Shown: in pieces, positions 13,483 to 26,400 of the stretch | Layout: each line of letters begins with the position of its first letter | How positions within the stretch are numbered: the first letter of the stretch is position 1 | Assembly (NCBI RefSeq): GCF_014529535.1 | Contig: NW_023503972.1 | Span: 6,448,001-6,512,000 of the forward strand | Direction: 5' to 3' | Length of the DNA stretch: 64,000 nucleotides | DNA from: Bradysia coprophila | Lineage: Eukaryota > Arthropoda > Insecta > Diptera > Sciaridae | Made by a program: the position numbers and the translations under genes | The notes under the pieces: generated by a model | Seen by the model: the letters and a program-made list of their open reading frames with translations, nothing else | Databases searched by the model: none | Told to the model about the DNA's origin: nothing

Positions 13483-14032
13483 TCATGCAAGGAGTAGAGC
13501 TGTGCCAGAACGGAACCCAAAAACATCAAAAACCTTGAAATCGGGCAACGACATTATCCAAAGGGCATTAAAATCTGCGGAAATCACTGCAGTCCGAGAA
13601 CCACCGGGTTGCTCAAGACCAGACGGAAAAAATCCTGACGGAATGACGTTAATTCCTAGGGTGAGGGGAAAATCAGCACTGTGGGATTTCACATGTCGTG
13701 ACACTTTCGCACCATCGTTTCTGAACATAACGTCACAACCAGCGGGACATGCAGCCAATCAAGCAGAAACAAAGAAAATTGACCAATACAGTGACCTAGC
13801 AGATCATTTTATTTTTATTCCTGTTGCCACTGAAACGTCTGGAGTGTTTGGTGATATTGGTTTGAAATTCATTAAACAAATTGGCAGCAAAATTACAGAG
13901 GTTACAAATGAAAAACGTTCAACTTCATATCTTATACAACGTTTAAGTGTAGCCATCCAAAAAGGTAATGCGGCGTCAATCATGGGAACAATACCTCCAT
14001 CCAAGAATACGAAAGAAATATTTTATTTATAA
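13483..14032 (+). mobile_element. Orphan retroelement-type C-terminal ORF (degenerate)
   Basis: An open frame of about 180 codons ends in TAA at 14030-14032. It carries the order RPDGKNPDGMTLIP, ALWDFTCRDTFAPSFL, then AGHAANQAETKK, FIFIPVATETSGVFG and QRLSVAIQKGNAA. From family knowledge this layout matches the region downstream of reverse transcriptase in many invertebrate non-LTR retroelements (RPDG..W..G, WD.T..DT, A..AE..K, P.. ET.G, QR.S.AIQ.GNA). No reverse transcriptase is seen upstream, so it is probably a truncated copy. An AT-rich 3' end with AATAAA-like motifs follows at 14070-14100. No function is claimed. Confidence 0.65.
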
Positions 14033-14498
14033 AATCAATTATGTAAATCTGTGCCTGATTAATTTAATTAAAAAATAAAACTAATCTTTTGCTGAAAAAA
14101 AAAGAAAAATCGTGAAGTTCTAGGAACTGGGAACATGGTGAATAATATCAGTAATCCTTAACCTCCAAAAGAGAATCCACATAAAACCTTACAAATCCTT
14201 AAAAATCTGTATTCGATATTCGGTATCTGTATTTCAGTATCTTCGATCTGGGTCGAGTATTTTCAATAACTTCGGGTCGCATTCATCGATCTGATCTGAC
14301 TTCGTCTTACCATGTGAGAATGTTCAATAACGAGAAATTCTGTTATTTCAATTGTTTATTTCGTCATTTTATTTATAGTTTTTCCATCAGTGAAAAATTG
14401 AAAATATTTTTGGCTTAAAAATTCAACTGAAATTCGGTTCAAATGGCTTTGTTTATGGTTAATTTGTTACAAGTAAAATTCAGGCTAAGTAAATTCAT
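14033..14498. other. Intergenic, no gene seen
   Basis: AT-rich sequence, including an adenine run around 14094-14108 that may be the 3' tail of the retroelement. The 3' UTR of the small secreted-protein gene on the minus strand lies at its right edge. Confidence 0.4.
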
Positions 14499-14960
14499 TT
14501 AATAGAAGGCATACGGATATGCTCCATAAGCTCCATATGCTCCAATTCCTCCAATTCCTCCAACGGCTGTGTAAGAAAGAGATTATCGTTAACACTAAAC
14601 GATATAAACACCCAAAAATCGCTCTCTGGTCTGACCAATCTAATTAAACTTACCAAGAGGACTATATCCGCCATAAGCATACGAATAGGGCGATACGTAT
14701 GATCCGACATAGGGTGATGCAATATATGGTGATGCATATGCTGAATATCCGAATGGTACGGACGATACATAATGTGGTTTAGGTGCTGGGGCAGGAGCTG
14801 GAGCCGGTGCTGGTGCTCCAAACACCGAAGCAATTACGAGCGCAACGAAAATCTTAAAAATATCGAAAGAAAAACCATCACAAAATTTTCGTTCCATCCT
14901 CAATTGAACTTAGGAAAAATTCTTTCGCCTCGTTCGGTTACTCACAATAACTTTGAACAT
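14499..14960 (-). CDS. Small secreted Ala/Pro/Tyr-rich protein (cuticular or Nplp-like)
   Basis: Exons on the minus strand: 14960-14946 (ATG, 5 codons), 14852-14654 and 14566-14499, with GT-AG borders in phase, giving 93 aa. Residues 1-17 (MFKVIIFVALVIASVFG) form a signal peptide. Four AP dipeptides follow, then Tyr/Ser/Pro repeats (YASPYIASPYVGSYVSPYSY) and a Gly/Ala/Tyr tail (GAYGAYGAYPYAFY). The composition fits low-complexity insect cuticular proteins or neuropeptide-like precursors; no chitin-binding R&R motif is present, so assignment stops there. The last intron and the TATA promoter support a real, strongly transcribed gene. There is no neighbour with a related function. Confidence 0.8.
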
Positions 14961-15057
14961 TTTTGGATGAAAAATTTAAATTTTCCCGTCTAAGGACAAT
15001 ATTACACTCAACACAAACTGGCGAACGTGATCCACACTGAATCTGAATTACAAATCA

Positions 15058-15094
15058 ACTGACGATCAGCAGAAAATATCAATTGCTTTTTATA
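15058..15094 (-). promoter_or_regulatory. TATA box and initiator of the small secreted-protein gene
   Basis: On the minus strand TATAAAAAG occupies 15094-15086 and an arthropod initiator TCAGT lies at 15062-15058. The spacing is about 30 nt, as expected for a focused TATA promoter. The predicted 5' UTR is about 100 nt before the ATG at 14960. Confidence 0.65.
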
Positions 15095-18000
15095 CTCATA
15101 TCGACGACGTTGCTGTTTGAATAAAACAAAAAATTTTGAATTCTTTATATGTTGAAGGCATCTCTACCAAGTTTTGCTAACAGCCGCTGATGATGTTGTT
15201 AGGTCGGAGCGATTAGTGGGGATTTTTTATGTGAGTTATCCACAGGGAAAATAAGCTCTGGTATTTGATGTGGTTTAATACAGCATGCTAAAACTAATGA
15301 AATACAAGATTTGGCTCCATTTTTTCTGCATAAACACGTAAAACATAGGGTCACAAAATTAGAAAGTGTCACTATATGGTGTTAAAATGCTTGCCATATG
15401 TAAAAGGTTAACTTATACGTAAACAGCAAATGGACAAAAATATATACAAACCCGATTGTCAAAGTTGGTCTTTATATTGTTAGAGGGATATGCTAACGAA
15501 TTCAATCATTGAACTCATTGTTTGGGACCGATGGGACAAACTAAGAATTTAGAAGGAATTCTTAGACTTGTATGGAGAAATTTAAGGAATTTTACAGAAA
15601 CCTTTGAGAAATCGATTTTTTACTATAGTCCCTCAGAACAGGTCAGGTATCTCTTTGAACCTGATCTGAATTCACCTGAAATCTGAAAGATACTAAACCG
15701 TCAAGTAAATCATGTCAGGTTTCAGGTTTTTCCAAATATTTTTTCAGACACACCTGAAATTTGACCTGATTTACCTGAACTTTTACTGATTTTAGGATTT
15801 TAGGTTAATTCAGTACCGAGAAAAATGTTCAGTTCTGATCAGATTCATATAATCCGAGCTTCAGGTTTCCAGTCGACCTGACCTGTTTCTAGCCTTGTGT
15901 TGTGGAAAGTGTTAGTAAAGTCTGTCCCAAATTTTGACAAACTTTTCTTTTAATCACTCTGAAATTTACAGCGACAATTTACTAGAGCTAATGAAGAGAA
16001 ATTCTTCCGCAATTCTAACTACGCTTACCGATCCATGCAACCATCACTCTATGCACTGTAGAAGGTTTGGTAAGTGATTAATTATCGAACTGTTCGATAA
16101 TTAATCTGATTCGAATTTGTTAGGGTGTCGTTTATTAAAGATTCCAACAAAATATCTACGAGAAAAGTGTGACGCAGTCCTTTTAGTACAATTTCTAAAA
16201 TGAATGATATCGCTAGAGTTGGCGCTTTCAGCTTCGTTACGCAAAAATTAAATTGTACACCCAATTAGTTCAAACAAGCTGGCTTAGTTTTCCTCATCAT
16301 ATGCCAAATAATTTTTACCAAAAAAAAATTGACCGAAAACAACAAAACTTTTACCAAAAAATCTGCGTCGCAAAGTGGCAGATGTTGAGGAACAGATCTA
16401 CAAGAAAATTTAAGTTCTGATGGCCTGACTAAGGATCCTGCAAAGTTTCATGGAGATTGGCTGCGGATTTTCCGAGATCGACCATCGATAGATAGATGGA
16501 CAGAAACATACAGAGTAAGTTGAAAGATTTTGATTGTTTGGAGAATGCCATTTTTCATGTATTTGCACTGAAAATGACAACTTGGAAAACGCAATATCTC
16601 CGGTTCTTGAGCACTTTGGTAGACGTGTTATCGCTCATTTTCTTTGTATTTCAAATGAGAATATTTGGTTGCGATATTGGACATTTTGGCCAAAGTAGAA
16701 CTCTCGCCTATACATACTTAGTTGCCGCGTCTCAAAAAGTTTTCTTCGTTCTTTTTTTGGAAGTTAGACTGCGTCAAGTCCTCCGCTATCGCTCCAGACA
16801 TGATGTCATTTTTTTCGCTAGTTTTTCATGGTCCCTTTCCCCATTTGGTCTGGTGAGGTAACTAGAGAGAATATCTGACACTGACTTCACCAGGTAACTT
16901 TATTGGTAGGTAGAAATTTTCGTTCACATTTTTCAGGTAACATGTCAGGATTATGTTCAGATTTCAGGCCTGTTCATATCAGGCCAAATGAGGTATCAAG
17001 TAATTTGGTTTCAGGTAAGACTGCTCTGCTCCAAACTTTATTCTTCTTAGAAATCCCCCTACAAAATGAGCTGATTTGTGGGAAAATATTTCCATTTAAA
17101 GGCTTACCTTTCACTATCAATACCAGACTCGGTTCAGTTTCTGTGTAAACGCACTTACATGTAAAAAATCGATTGATCCACCTTAATTGCGCATATAATA
17201 TTTACATCGGACATACAGTTCTATTATTTTGATCGATCGGAAAGTGGTTGGACGATAAATAATAATTTCAATAAACAAAGTTGCGAATATTTTATCGTTT
17301 CGATTGTACGGATTTGCTACAATACAACAATACCTTATGACTACTTAAAGGTATGCCTATGCGAAGCACTCACGGCACACATATTAAAATCATATTTGCT
17401 TTACATTTTATATTATATTATTGTTGAATGCTTGCGCGTTTTTAGTGGTTCATTGTTGTGCATATCAGCGTATAATATGCTGGAAATTATGAAATTCAAA
17501 CAAAATAAAATCAAATTTGGATGAAAATGAAATCGTTTTATCGGACAAGGTCAAGATCAACACAATTAGTGTGTTGCGTATATATACGTCTCTAGCTTAG
17601 ACCCCATTGTCTTGTCCAGGTCGTTACCGAGTTTATTTTTTGCGAAATAATCTGGTTTCGCTGGTTAAATCTTGAGCGGTCAGAACGATCAATACTGTCC
17701 ACATTTTCATAACAAAACATTTTTTTTTTGGTGGACGTGGTGGATTATGCTTCTAATCACCACATTGACATTGGATTTATAACGTTTCTTGATTTTTGAT
17801 TTTTGTGTTGAAATGATTTAAATCAGTCAACGACAATAGGAATTCGGTTGATCTGTTACATTAATCTTGTGCGTGTGTTTTATGATTTTGAGACATCAAT
17901 GAGTCTGGCCATTTCATTCATATTCAAATTAGAGACGAATCGAATGAATTGATTCCTAATTAGACGAATTGTCGTTGTGATTAGTAGCGTAAATTAGAGA

Positions 18001-18540
18001 ATATTATTTTGGATACGATTAAATCGAGTCTTTTTTGCGTTGGCTGTTTTATTTTCGTGTTAATTAATTCCATGTGCCACAGTGAAAAATATTTTCTTCC
18101 GGGACTTTAATCTACTGACCACGTACGAGACAATTTACTATCAATCAATCGAAAAACACTCCTAAAGGGTGAAGGTAACGCAAGTCCTTATGTCTTAAAC
18201 TTACAAAATGTCTAATGTCCTAATAATGCTTATTAATAAAATTGTTGTATTATGCTGTATGCTGTCGCATGTCGTATGTGCCCAACGCAGTTTTCTTTGT
18301 CTCTCATTTAAGCGTTCTTGTTGCTTCCGAGTAGCAAGTAAAAGACTGATATATCGAAGTGCGTTGATGTGCCGCATTTTTCGTCCGAGATCAAAAATTT
18401 GACCAAACAAATTCAATAGATTGTTGAACTCGTACGTATGCCCATATTTATCATAATCAGTGGTCTTTGGGGCCAAGGGGATTCAAAGAGTTGATGTGAA
18501 ATATGTTCTCTAGTCGATAAAAAAATGTGGATTTTTTTTT
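15095..18540. other. Intergenic with degenerate CCTGAA/TTCAGG-rich tracts
   Basis: No coding exon is supported. About 15630-15900 and 16870-17020 are enriched in variants of CCTGAA, TTCAGG and CAGGT, a cryptically simple repeat also seen at 56.4-56.8 kb. A block around 16330-16520 carries a GATAGATAGATGGACAGA tract typical of degraded mobile elements. The remainder is AT-rich and featureless to me. Confidence 0.45.
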
Positions 18541-18547
18541 TGTACAC

Positions 18548-18712
18548 AGTTCAACCAAACCCTATTTTTGACGCAAATTGCTTCAGCTGATTTCCAGCTG
18601 GTACACTCGTACAACTTAACTGTTGGTCGCATACATGTTAATACAATTTTACCACTATTAGGTTGTATGAGTGAACCAGCTGAAGAAAATTCCGTCACAA
18701 ATTTGGTTTCAT
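18548..18712. repeat. Imperfect inverted-repeat element, about 165 bp
   Basis: Sequence around CTTCAGCTG, GGTACACTCGTACAACTTA on the left returns as the reverse complement of TAGGTTGTATGAGTGAACC, CAGCTGAAG on the right. The outer parts also pair loosely. It looks like an old MITE; no target-site duplication was recognised. Confidence 0.4.
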
Positions 18713-19321
18713 TTCAGAATCAATACGCAATGTGAACGTTCATTAATTTGTTCTAGATTTGAGCATTAGGTCCAACAGGTCCAAGAATATATATCCACTG
18801 ATGTATTCTAACCCTCACCCGGAAGAGATTGGTAGAAAATCCAAATTGGTTGTAAAATAAAGCCGTTGCGTTGGTGAGAATAAGAGACAAAAACTACTTC
18901 TAGGCAACCAGAGAAGTTTTTACCAAGAAAACTATTATTTGATATGACGTTGGGGGCTTTTACCCCAGATAGCAATGGTAGTCGGCGCTTCTGTCTGCCA
19001 AGAGTTCCGAGTTGCATTAACCATTTCTTACCAATTTTTCCTATTTACGCCAATAATGGCATCCTCTAATCACTCAAAGTAGCGAATATCATCGAACAAA
19101 AATGTTTTTCGTATCTGTCAGTGTGATCTTATGACCTCAGCTCTTGACTTTAATAGAGTCTGTCATACACGTAGCATCTCGCTTTACCACATACGATTAA
19201 TGCATCCTTGCCTTTTCACAGGAAGAAACAGTATTTTTGAGTTTGTTACATCAATTGATGTATTGTCATCAGATCGACTCTTTTACTATACTCGTCAGGT
19301 TTAACATCATCTTGCAAGAAC

Positions 19322-19742
19322 CCATAGCACTGAACAAAGCACTAGAACTGATTTTTTTAACGGTTTTAACGGCTTCATTTTTGAAAAATGCTACTGCGTT
19401 CCAATTAATTATATTTATTTTTATATGAGAAATTTGGACTACTGCGTCGAGGGTAATCTGGCACATGAAGCAAAAATATGACATTCTAAAAGTTAATTTT
19501 TCACAATCTCGCACACCTCGCACACACAAATTTAAAGCTATAAATGTTTGTTAGCGTTAGCTGCATCATCAACTTAATTATCCCTTTTACGAAATTTTAG
19601 TGAAGTAAAATTGTGAGCGTATTCACTTTTTACGCAGTTGAAAATTGCGGTATTTTTGCACTGTGTGCCAAATTACCCCACACCGCGTCAAGAAGAAGGC
19701 CCCCTTGAAAATTCTGTTCTAGTGCTTTGTTCAGTGCTATGG
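19322..19742. mobile_element. Foldback/MITE with perfect 27-bp terminal inverted repeats
   Basis: 19322-19348 (starting CCATAGCACTGAAC) is the exact reverse complement of 19716-19742. Inside, a second inverted pair lies at about 19439-19466 and 19662-19691 (TGCGTCGAGGGTAATCTGGC against a diverged partner). Total length is 421 bp and there is no coding capacity. The identical outer repeats suggest recent activity or gene conversion. No clear target-site duplication. Confidence 0.7.
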
Positions 19743-20486
19743 AAAACCTCATCAAGCTCGTTGTGCATGAATGAAAAATAGATATCATATTAATCGGGAA
19801 AATCGTCAAAAATTCAAGCAGAAGATTATTGTTCCCATTTCTGGGTCTCATCAACCGACACCTCTTCAACATTTGATAGATCTGAGACTAGATACACGCG
19901 CCAATCAATTTTGGTTCATCGAAAGGTTATTGGAGGTTCGATTTCCATTCAGATTTCCGTCATTAAAAAAATATGTCGGCGCACATACCTACCTTGGACT
20001 GTAAAATGACTCGACGTAAACAATTTTTAGTAAGTTTCTTCACATAATTTAGAGAGAGTTATCAATCTGCTACATCTCGACTCGAATCAGCAATCAAATG
20101 TTGGGAACTGACACCTTTTCCACCCAAAACCCAACGTTTCAATCTCTCCAAATAACGTGGTTGTGGACTCAATAAAAGATTTTTCAGTCTCGTCCTGCGT
20201 CCTCATTCGTCATATCCATCCACAGGAAACCTCTGGGAGGCCATCTCTTGAGTACAGTTTTGTGAAATTTTTGATCTGTTTCTCGTGTTCTATTCCTGCA
20301 GGGTTCTGCATGAAAGGTGTCTCATTCGAATCGAAATAGTACGGAGCAATGGGTATTTGAGTCGGAGGTGCAGGGAACCCATCACATGCCTCATTTCGAA
20401 ATCAATTCACACGGACGGGTAAGGAGAAAACCACTCGATTTATCCAAATAAATTGTGTTTCTTTCAGTTAAAAAATGTTCCTTCTT
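19743..20486. other. Intergenic, no gene seen
   Basis: Region between the foldback element and the stop codon of EDRF1. It includes the EDRF1 3' UTR on the minus strand. Nothing else is recognisable. Confidence 0.4.
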
Positions 20487-23400
20487 TCATTTCACTTTCT
20501 CAATGTCGGGTAAAATAGTCATTTTATCCAATAGTTGCACCAGATGCGTGGCCATTTGTAGTCCATTCAATTTCTCCGGTTTCCGCAGAGTCAATGCGTA
20601 AATGCATTTGAATGAATTCGCAACGGTCGCCGCCAACGATTTCATGGACACCTGGACGGCCTTCTTCAGAATGGATTGCAGTGATTTCTCGAAGTTTTCC
20701 ATTTGTTTGATGATGTCGTCGGTTATGTTTTCCGCTTGGTCGGCATACAATTGGAAAATGAATTTGGCGTTGAGTGCGTACGATAAACTCAACCGCAGGG
20801 AGACGATTCGGGCGGTACCTTTAAAGAAATCTGTAGGCGAAAAACGATATTTAAATCATTCGACCGGAATGTTTTGATAGAACCAGTGCATCCACTCACC
20901 ATCGGCGCAAAGACTGTGTAGCTCCATTTGCCGTAAATGAATCGCCAAGCTCAAATTAGCGTCAGCAATCGATGAGCACAGCTCCTTGAGAAGCTTGATG
21001 GCTTTGTCGTCATGCAAATGGCACAGTTGACTATGTACCTTTTTCCCTGTAAGCCGCTCCCTTACGTACAATTTGTAGAATATTTCACCAATGCGAGCAT
21101 GGATCACCGCCTTTCGATTCTTGTATAAGGTTTGACGGGGTCCAGACGTTTTGTCGTCGCACGCTTTCAATGCCTTTTGCCACAGTTCGTTGAGTTTGGT
21201 GTAATTTTCGTCGTCCTGTAACTGAAAAGCGAAATATTCTCTTAACATCCTGACTATCTGATTGCTAAGACCTCGACTGTAATGTCATTCGTTCAAAGGA
21301 GAATGCCATAGAAATGTGACAAATATTTTAAAAGTTGACATAATTCCGAACGGGGCACGACTCACATGCATTCAATTTCCATTTTTTTTGTCGCTTACGG
21401 TTCATTAGTATGCAATCGGCGAACGTTTTCACCAAAAATAGATTTTGTTTTGGTTCTCTCGTTTGCTAAAAATTCATTTTTTTTGTTTTCTCGATGGTTT
21501 ACGTAATTTGCCAATGATCGATTGGCTATTATAGTGTCGTAATGGGGAATCGTGCATTTTAGCCGATGGTGTTGTTGAATTTCAATGATTTTCGCTGGAC
21601 AACATCATGGAGACTACATCATATCACTGGTGGTTGGTTCATTGGTTGTTGTAACAACTTGTTACAGAGATTCAGCGAGACAAGTGGAGAACGTAGCAGA
21701 CGCTGCAACGGTAGCCCCCGTACGATTCCGTCTAACTATTATGTATTGCTTGTTACGAGGAAAAATAAACTTTTGGCACGGATTGTCCCATCGTGGACTA
21801 ATTTAAATGGAACTGGAGAATGACGAGTGTATCTAAAATTAGCGAGGTTTCTGCCGCTGTCTCGATCTGAGAATGCGTTTTCATAACTCCTCATAAGCTT
21901 TAAAGAAATATTTTTGCCAACATCTGATCAGATAGGTCGTGGCGACAGTGGCAAGAGAACAATTAGCCACAAATGGCTAAGAGCAAGCTGTCAAATAGAC
22001 AAAAGTTTAAAAAAAATCAATTTTGTCTCTCAAGTGGAGTACTTTTTTGGTAAGTGGAAATCAAGCCTTAATACTCTCGTAGCACTTAAAGCCAAAAGCA
22101 CCCACCCCACATCCAAACCGTATTCTTATAGTTAACTATACCCTTACTAATGTTCCCATGGCTGGACCTTTGTCTGACTGTGGCAGTGTTTTTTGGTTTG
22201 TTTTCCTCACTAGAATGCAGATGTCTTTCATGGACTGTGACCTTACTAGGATGCCCTTTCCGATTGACTCTCCCAGTGTCTTTAGTCAACTGTACTCTTA
22301 CCGATGTCTTTAGTTAACTGTGCTCTTACCAATGTCTTTAGTTAACTGCACCCTTAGCTGTACCCTTACCAAAGTCTTTAGTTAACTGCACACTTGCTGT
22401 ACTGTTACTAGTGCATCCTTAGCGTTCACTACTTAAAGTACCTTGCTAGGATGCCATTGCTAGAATGCCCTTGCCCTTGCTAGGATGCCATTGCTAGAAT
22501 GCCCTTTCCGATTGACTCTCCCAGTGTCTTTAGTCAACTGTACTCTTACCGATATCTTTAGTTAACTGTACTCTTACCAATGTCTTTAGTTAACTGCGCC
22601 CTTAACTGTACCATTACCAAAGTCTTTAGTTAACTGCACCCTTGCTGTACTGTTACTAGTGCATCCTTAGCGTTCACTACTTTTCGATACGAACGGAGTT
22701 ATCCTCGATATACGCAACACTTTCGTGCAAAACGGAGTTGCCTGTGATGGAATGAGTTTTCGTGTCGTAAAGTACATTTGGTGTTTTTGGAAATGGAATT
22801 TGGATAAGTGCAATTTGGATGAATTCAATTTGGATGGATGTGGCTTGGATGAATGCAGTTTGTTTGAAAAATGGTGAGATTCTTTCGTACTTTTTGTTAG
22901 TTTGATTTTCTTCTGGTTACGTTTTTGCTTTTGCTTGATTTTTTGCTGCGTCTGGTTTTTGAATTTCTTAGCAGCGTTCCAAATTTACCCGTATTTCCAT
23001 CAGTTGATGAATAATTCTCTAAGTAAATTTTCAAACACTTGTTCAATCGAAAGTTTTACTGTCGCTGTCTTGGGAAGGGATCAGTGGAAACAACTGATGA
23101 TGGATAGATCACGCTATCCTCAGACCGCCACTGAATCCTGAGGTCGAAACAGCTCTGTCGTCTTTGTTGAAATCACTTTACGTGAACCATGAGTGGGTAG
23201 GGAAGAGCAAAAGCTCTGTTTGTTTTTCTTTTCTATTATTATGTTTCGTTGTGTTTTAGCAATTCGTCTATAGGCATTTCAGCTGGGGGTATTTCTAGTG
23301 ATCCCAAACGTCCTGTATAAGGATGCAACGCTTGATCTACACAGGATATTCACTCAACGATTGAATGAAATGTCTGTCCCCCTTAGTACAAATAGCAAAG

Positions 23401-26400
23401 TAAGAATTTCTTACTACGGAATATGCACGTAAGCTTCCTGCCTATGATGAGAAACGTTTTGTATTACAATTTGATAATGATGGACATCTCTTGTAACGGT
23501 CGTCTTGGTGACACTAGTGCCTCGCTATGATAATCTTCAAAATTCGCAGTGAAATTCGTTGAAACCGATGCGTACAATGGTATTGCAAGGGCCAAAGGTA
23601 TAACTCGAAAACGTTCGAAAACTGCTCTAGATATTTCAGTTAAACATGTCATGCGAGGGTGGAATGGAAAGACTTTGATTCTACGAAATTGTATGAAAAT
23701 TGGAGATATTCTGGAACGGTATAACGTTTCGGAGCCACTTCGAGCGTATTAATCGATCTGAGTCAAGTGGTCTGAATAGCGACACTGGAAGGTAAACCAA
23801 CTGAAAGTGCAATACTTACAAACTCTTCCGTATTTTCCATAACCATTTGTGCCCACGTGAAGGTGCTGGTCGACAGTTCCCACGTCAAGATGTCCCACAA
23901 TTCTGACAATTCTGGATTATCTTTTCTCGAGCCCAAGATACCGAGTGCCCGATTGTAGTGATAGAACGCACTCTCGTACAGCCTCCTCAAATCGGTCGTA
24001 TCACTGCAAATACCGAAAACGAATTGAATGAATCGTCGATAAGAACAAACTCGCATCCACTTACCTCTCATCGCCGGGAAGATAAATGCTGGCGCGGAAT
24101 CTGTAGTACCGACCCATGTTACACAACAAAATGGCTAAGTTTGCCTCGTCCTTAATCTCTTCGAACGCTTCGATGCCACGCTGAAGATTTGCATACGATC
24201 GTTTGGTCAGTGTTTTGTAGAGAGGTTCATAGGAAGCATCCAGTTGCTGGTTATTCACCAGCTCATCTCTGGCACATTTCGCGTATTCTTCTTGCGCCTG
24301 ATGCATGCTCCTCGCTCCTATTTCGTTACGCACGCTGCCAATTCGTCGCACCAATTCTCTCCGTTTATCGTCATCCGGCTCGAGCATATCCAGTGCCGAT
24401 GCATAGCACTTCAGACTGGTAAACAATAGATCGTCCATATTCTCATCCAAATCGAAGACGTCGGTGATTTTTCCTTCTTTTTGCAGCTCTTGGCTGATCG
24501 CCAGGTCCGTCTTACTGTAGCAGTAGAACTCATTCCGATTCGTAGCCTTGTTCTCGACATTGGTGGCTATTTGAAAGAAACAATCACCAGCTCGTCCCAT
24601 CAGGCAAACCGTTTGATCCGAAATGGAGTTCATGTATTTCGCGACGATTTTCTGGCAATTCAAGGCCATCAGGATGAATCTCAACGTTTTGCCGAAATTA
24701 TCTCCGTCGTAGAATTGTTCGGCGAGGGTTGCGTATGTGAGGCACGCTTTCTCCAGCAAGAGCAGCTTCAGATGAACGTTCCACGACGATTGTATCACTC
24801 CAGACTTTCCTTTTAGCAGCAGTGAACGACCGTCTTCTTTCCGATCGTCAACGTTCGCTGGTTTCTTGGTTTTCTTTTTCTTCTTTTTATTCTTCCGGTT
24901 CGCTGTCGCTGTGGGACTGGCTGTTGGCGTTGGTGGTGTTGAGTCTTTCTTCCAGCCCATCGGTATTGCCTTCGTGGAATTGATTTGTCTTGCTTCGGGG
25001 TTCAATGTCTCATACGGCAGTGGAATTGGAACGCACGGTTCAGCCATTTTTGGATTCAACTCCTCCAAAATGATCTTCTGTTTCGCCGTCTCTTTGTCCA
25101 ATTCCCTTTTCTCCTTCTCTTCGGTTTGCGAGAAAAACTGCAAACAATTCAACCCCTCCGCAATGTGCTCCAATGCCAACATGCATCTTTCCTTCACATC
25201 GTCGGTGATGGGCGGCGGTGACGAATTGTGTTTCCAATTCTTCTCCAAATTCGATTCGATAACCGTTTTCAGGGCAATCTCATCCGAATTGTTACTTTCA
25301 TCTTGATCAGACGTAGCGTCACTTTCACTCAAAGTGGATTTGTCCAGATGCGTGTCCTGACAGTTTGAATAGAAAATTGGTGACGATGGATCGATGTCGG
25401 CAGGAAGTAGTAAATCGGACAGCATGTAATGTGACGACGTCACAATTTGTGGATACTTTTCTTTCGGAAGCAATTGGATGCAATTGTCAAGCAGTGCCTT
25501 GATGGAACCGGCCTGTTTCGCAGTCATATTTTCGGTCATGTTCTTCATATTCTTGGCCACTTTGTACAGTAACATTGCAACGGGAACGGTGAATGGATTC
25601 TCCAAATTTGTGGTTTCGGTGCTGCTGTGTTCTGGTTCGTCCTCTTCGGTGTTATGGCACAGTGAGGTTAGATCGTAGAGTTTCACGAAGTCGTCGTTGC
25701 TGCCTTTAAACAGCCAGTATGTGTGACCTAAAAAATACGAGAAATTTACGAGTTATGGCGGAGCATTCCTTCGCTGCATTTTCTGTCAATGGCGAACCTG
25801 GCTTCGTTGCACTTCTCTTCAAAAACGACAAAATATTCTGTGCAACATTCCGAATGAGTTTCGGCGAAAAATTCGAATTTTCGAGGTACGGCAGATCCTC
25901 CGTTTTGATCAATTCATATTTTTGCACCAGTCCATCCAAGTGGTAGCACATCACCACTTCGGGAACATTACACATCAAATTGTCCAGCCAATAGTCGATG
26001 CCGGTTAAAATGTTTATCGGTTTGCTAATGTCGCGCAATTTCAACGAAATGCACGGCTGCGTTTGTCCACCGAAAATTGGCATGTCCGTTCCAATTAGCA
26101 TTTTAATGTCCTCAAAGGTCCACACTACGTTCCGATTGAAAACGTGATCGCCATTTTCCGGAATATTTTCATCGACACTCGGTTCCGGCAACAATGGACC
26201 GCTGCGAATCTCTTGCAGTATTGTCGAATTATCAAACTGAGCGTCATCAGTTGGTTTATCGCTCGAGGGCTGGTCCGGCCGTATACTGTGATACAGAAAT
26301 TTGGACAGCAATTTCTTCTGGTCAAAGTTCTCTTTACTGCAGTAGTTCTTCAGCAGCATTGATCGGTCCTTCGGACTCAGATTTTCGAAGATAAACTTTC

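Noticed and set aside
16496-16861. 121-codon plus-strand frame
   Set aside because: Starts inside a repeat tract, no family motif, hydrophobicity explained by T-rich sequence.
21585-21806. 73-codon frame with one hydrophobic stretch in EDRF1 intron
   Set aside because: Overlaps another frame of similar length, no homologue recognised and no promoter or splice evidence.
22235-22690. CRISPR-like regular repeats
   Set aside because: Units diverge, spacers repeat as well, and the genome is an insect's.
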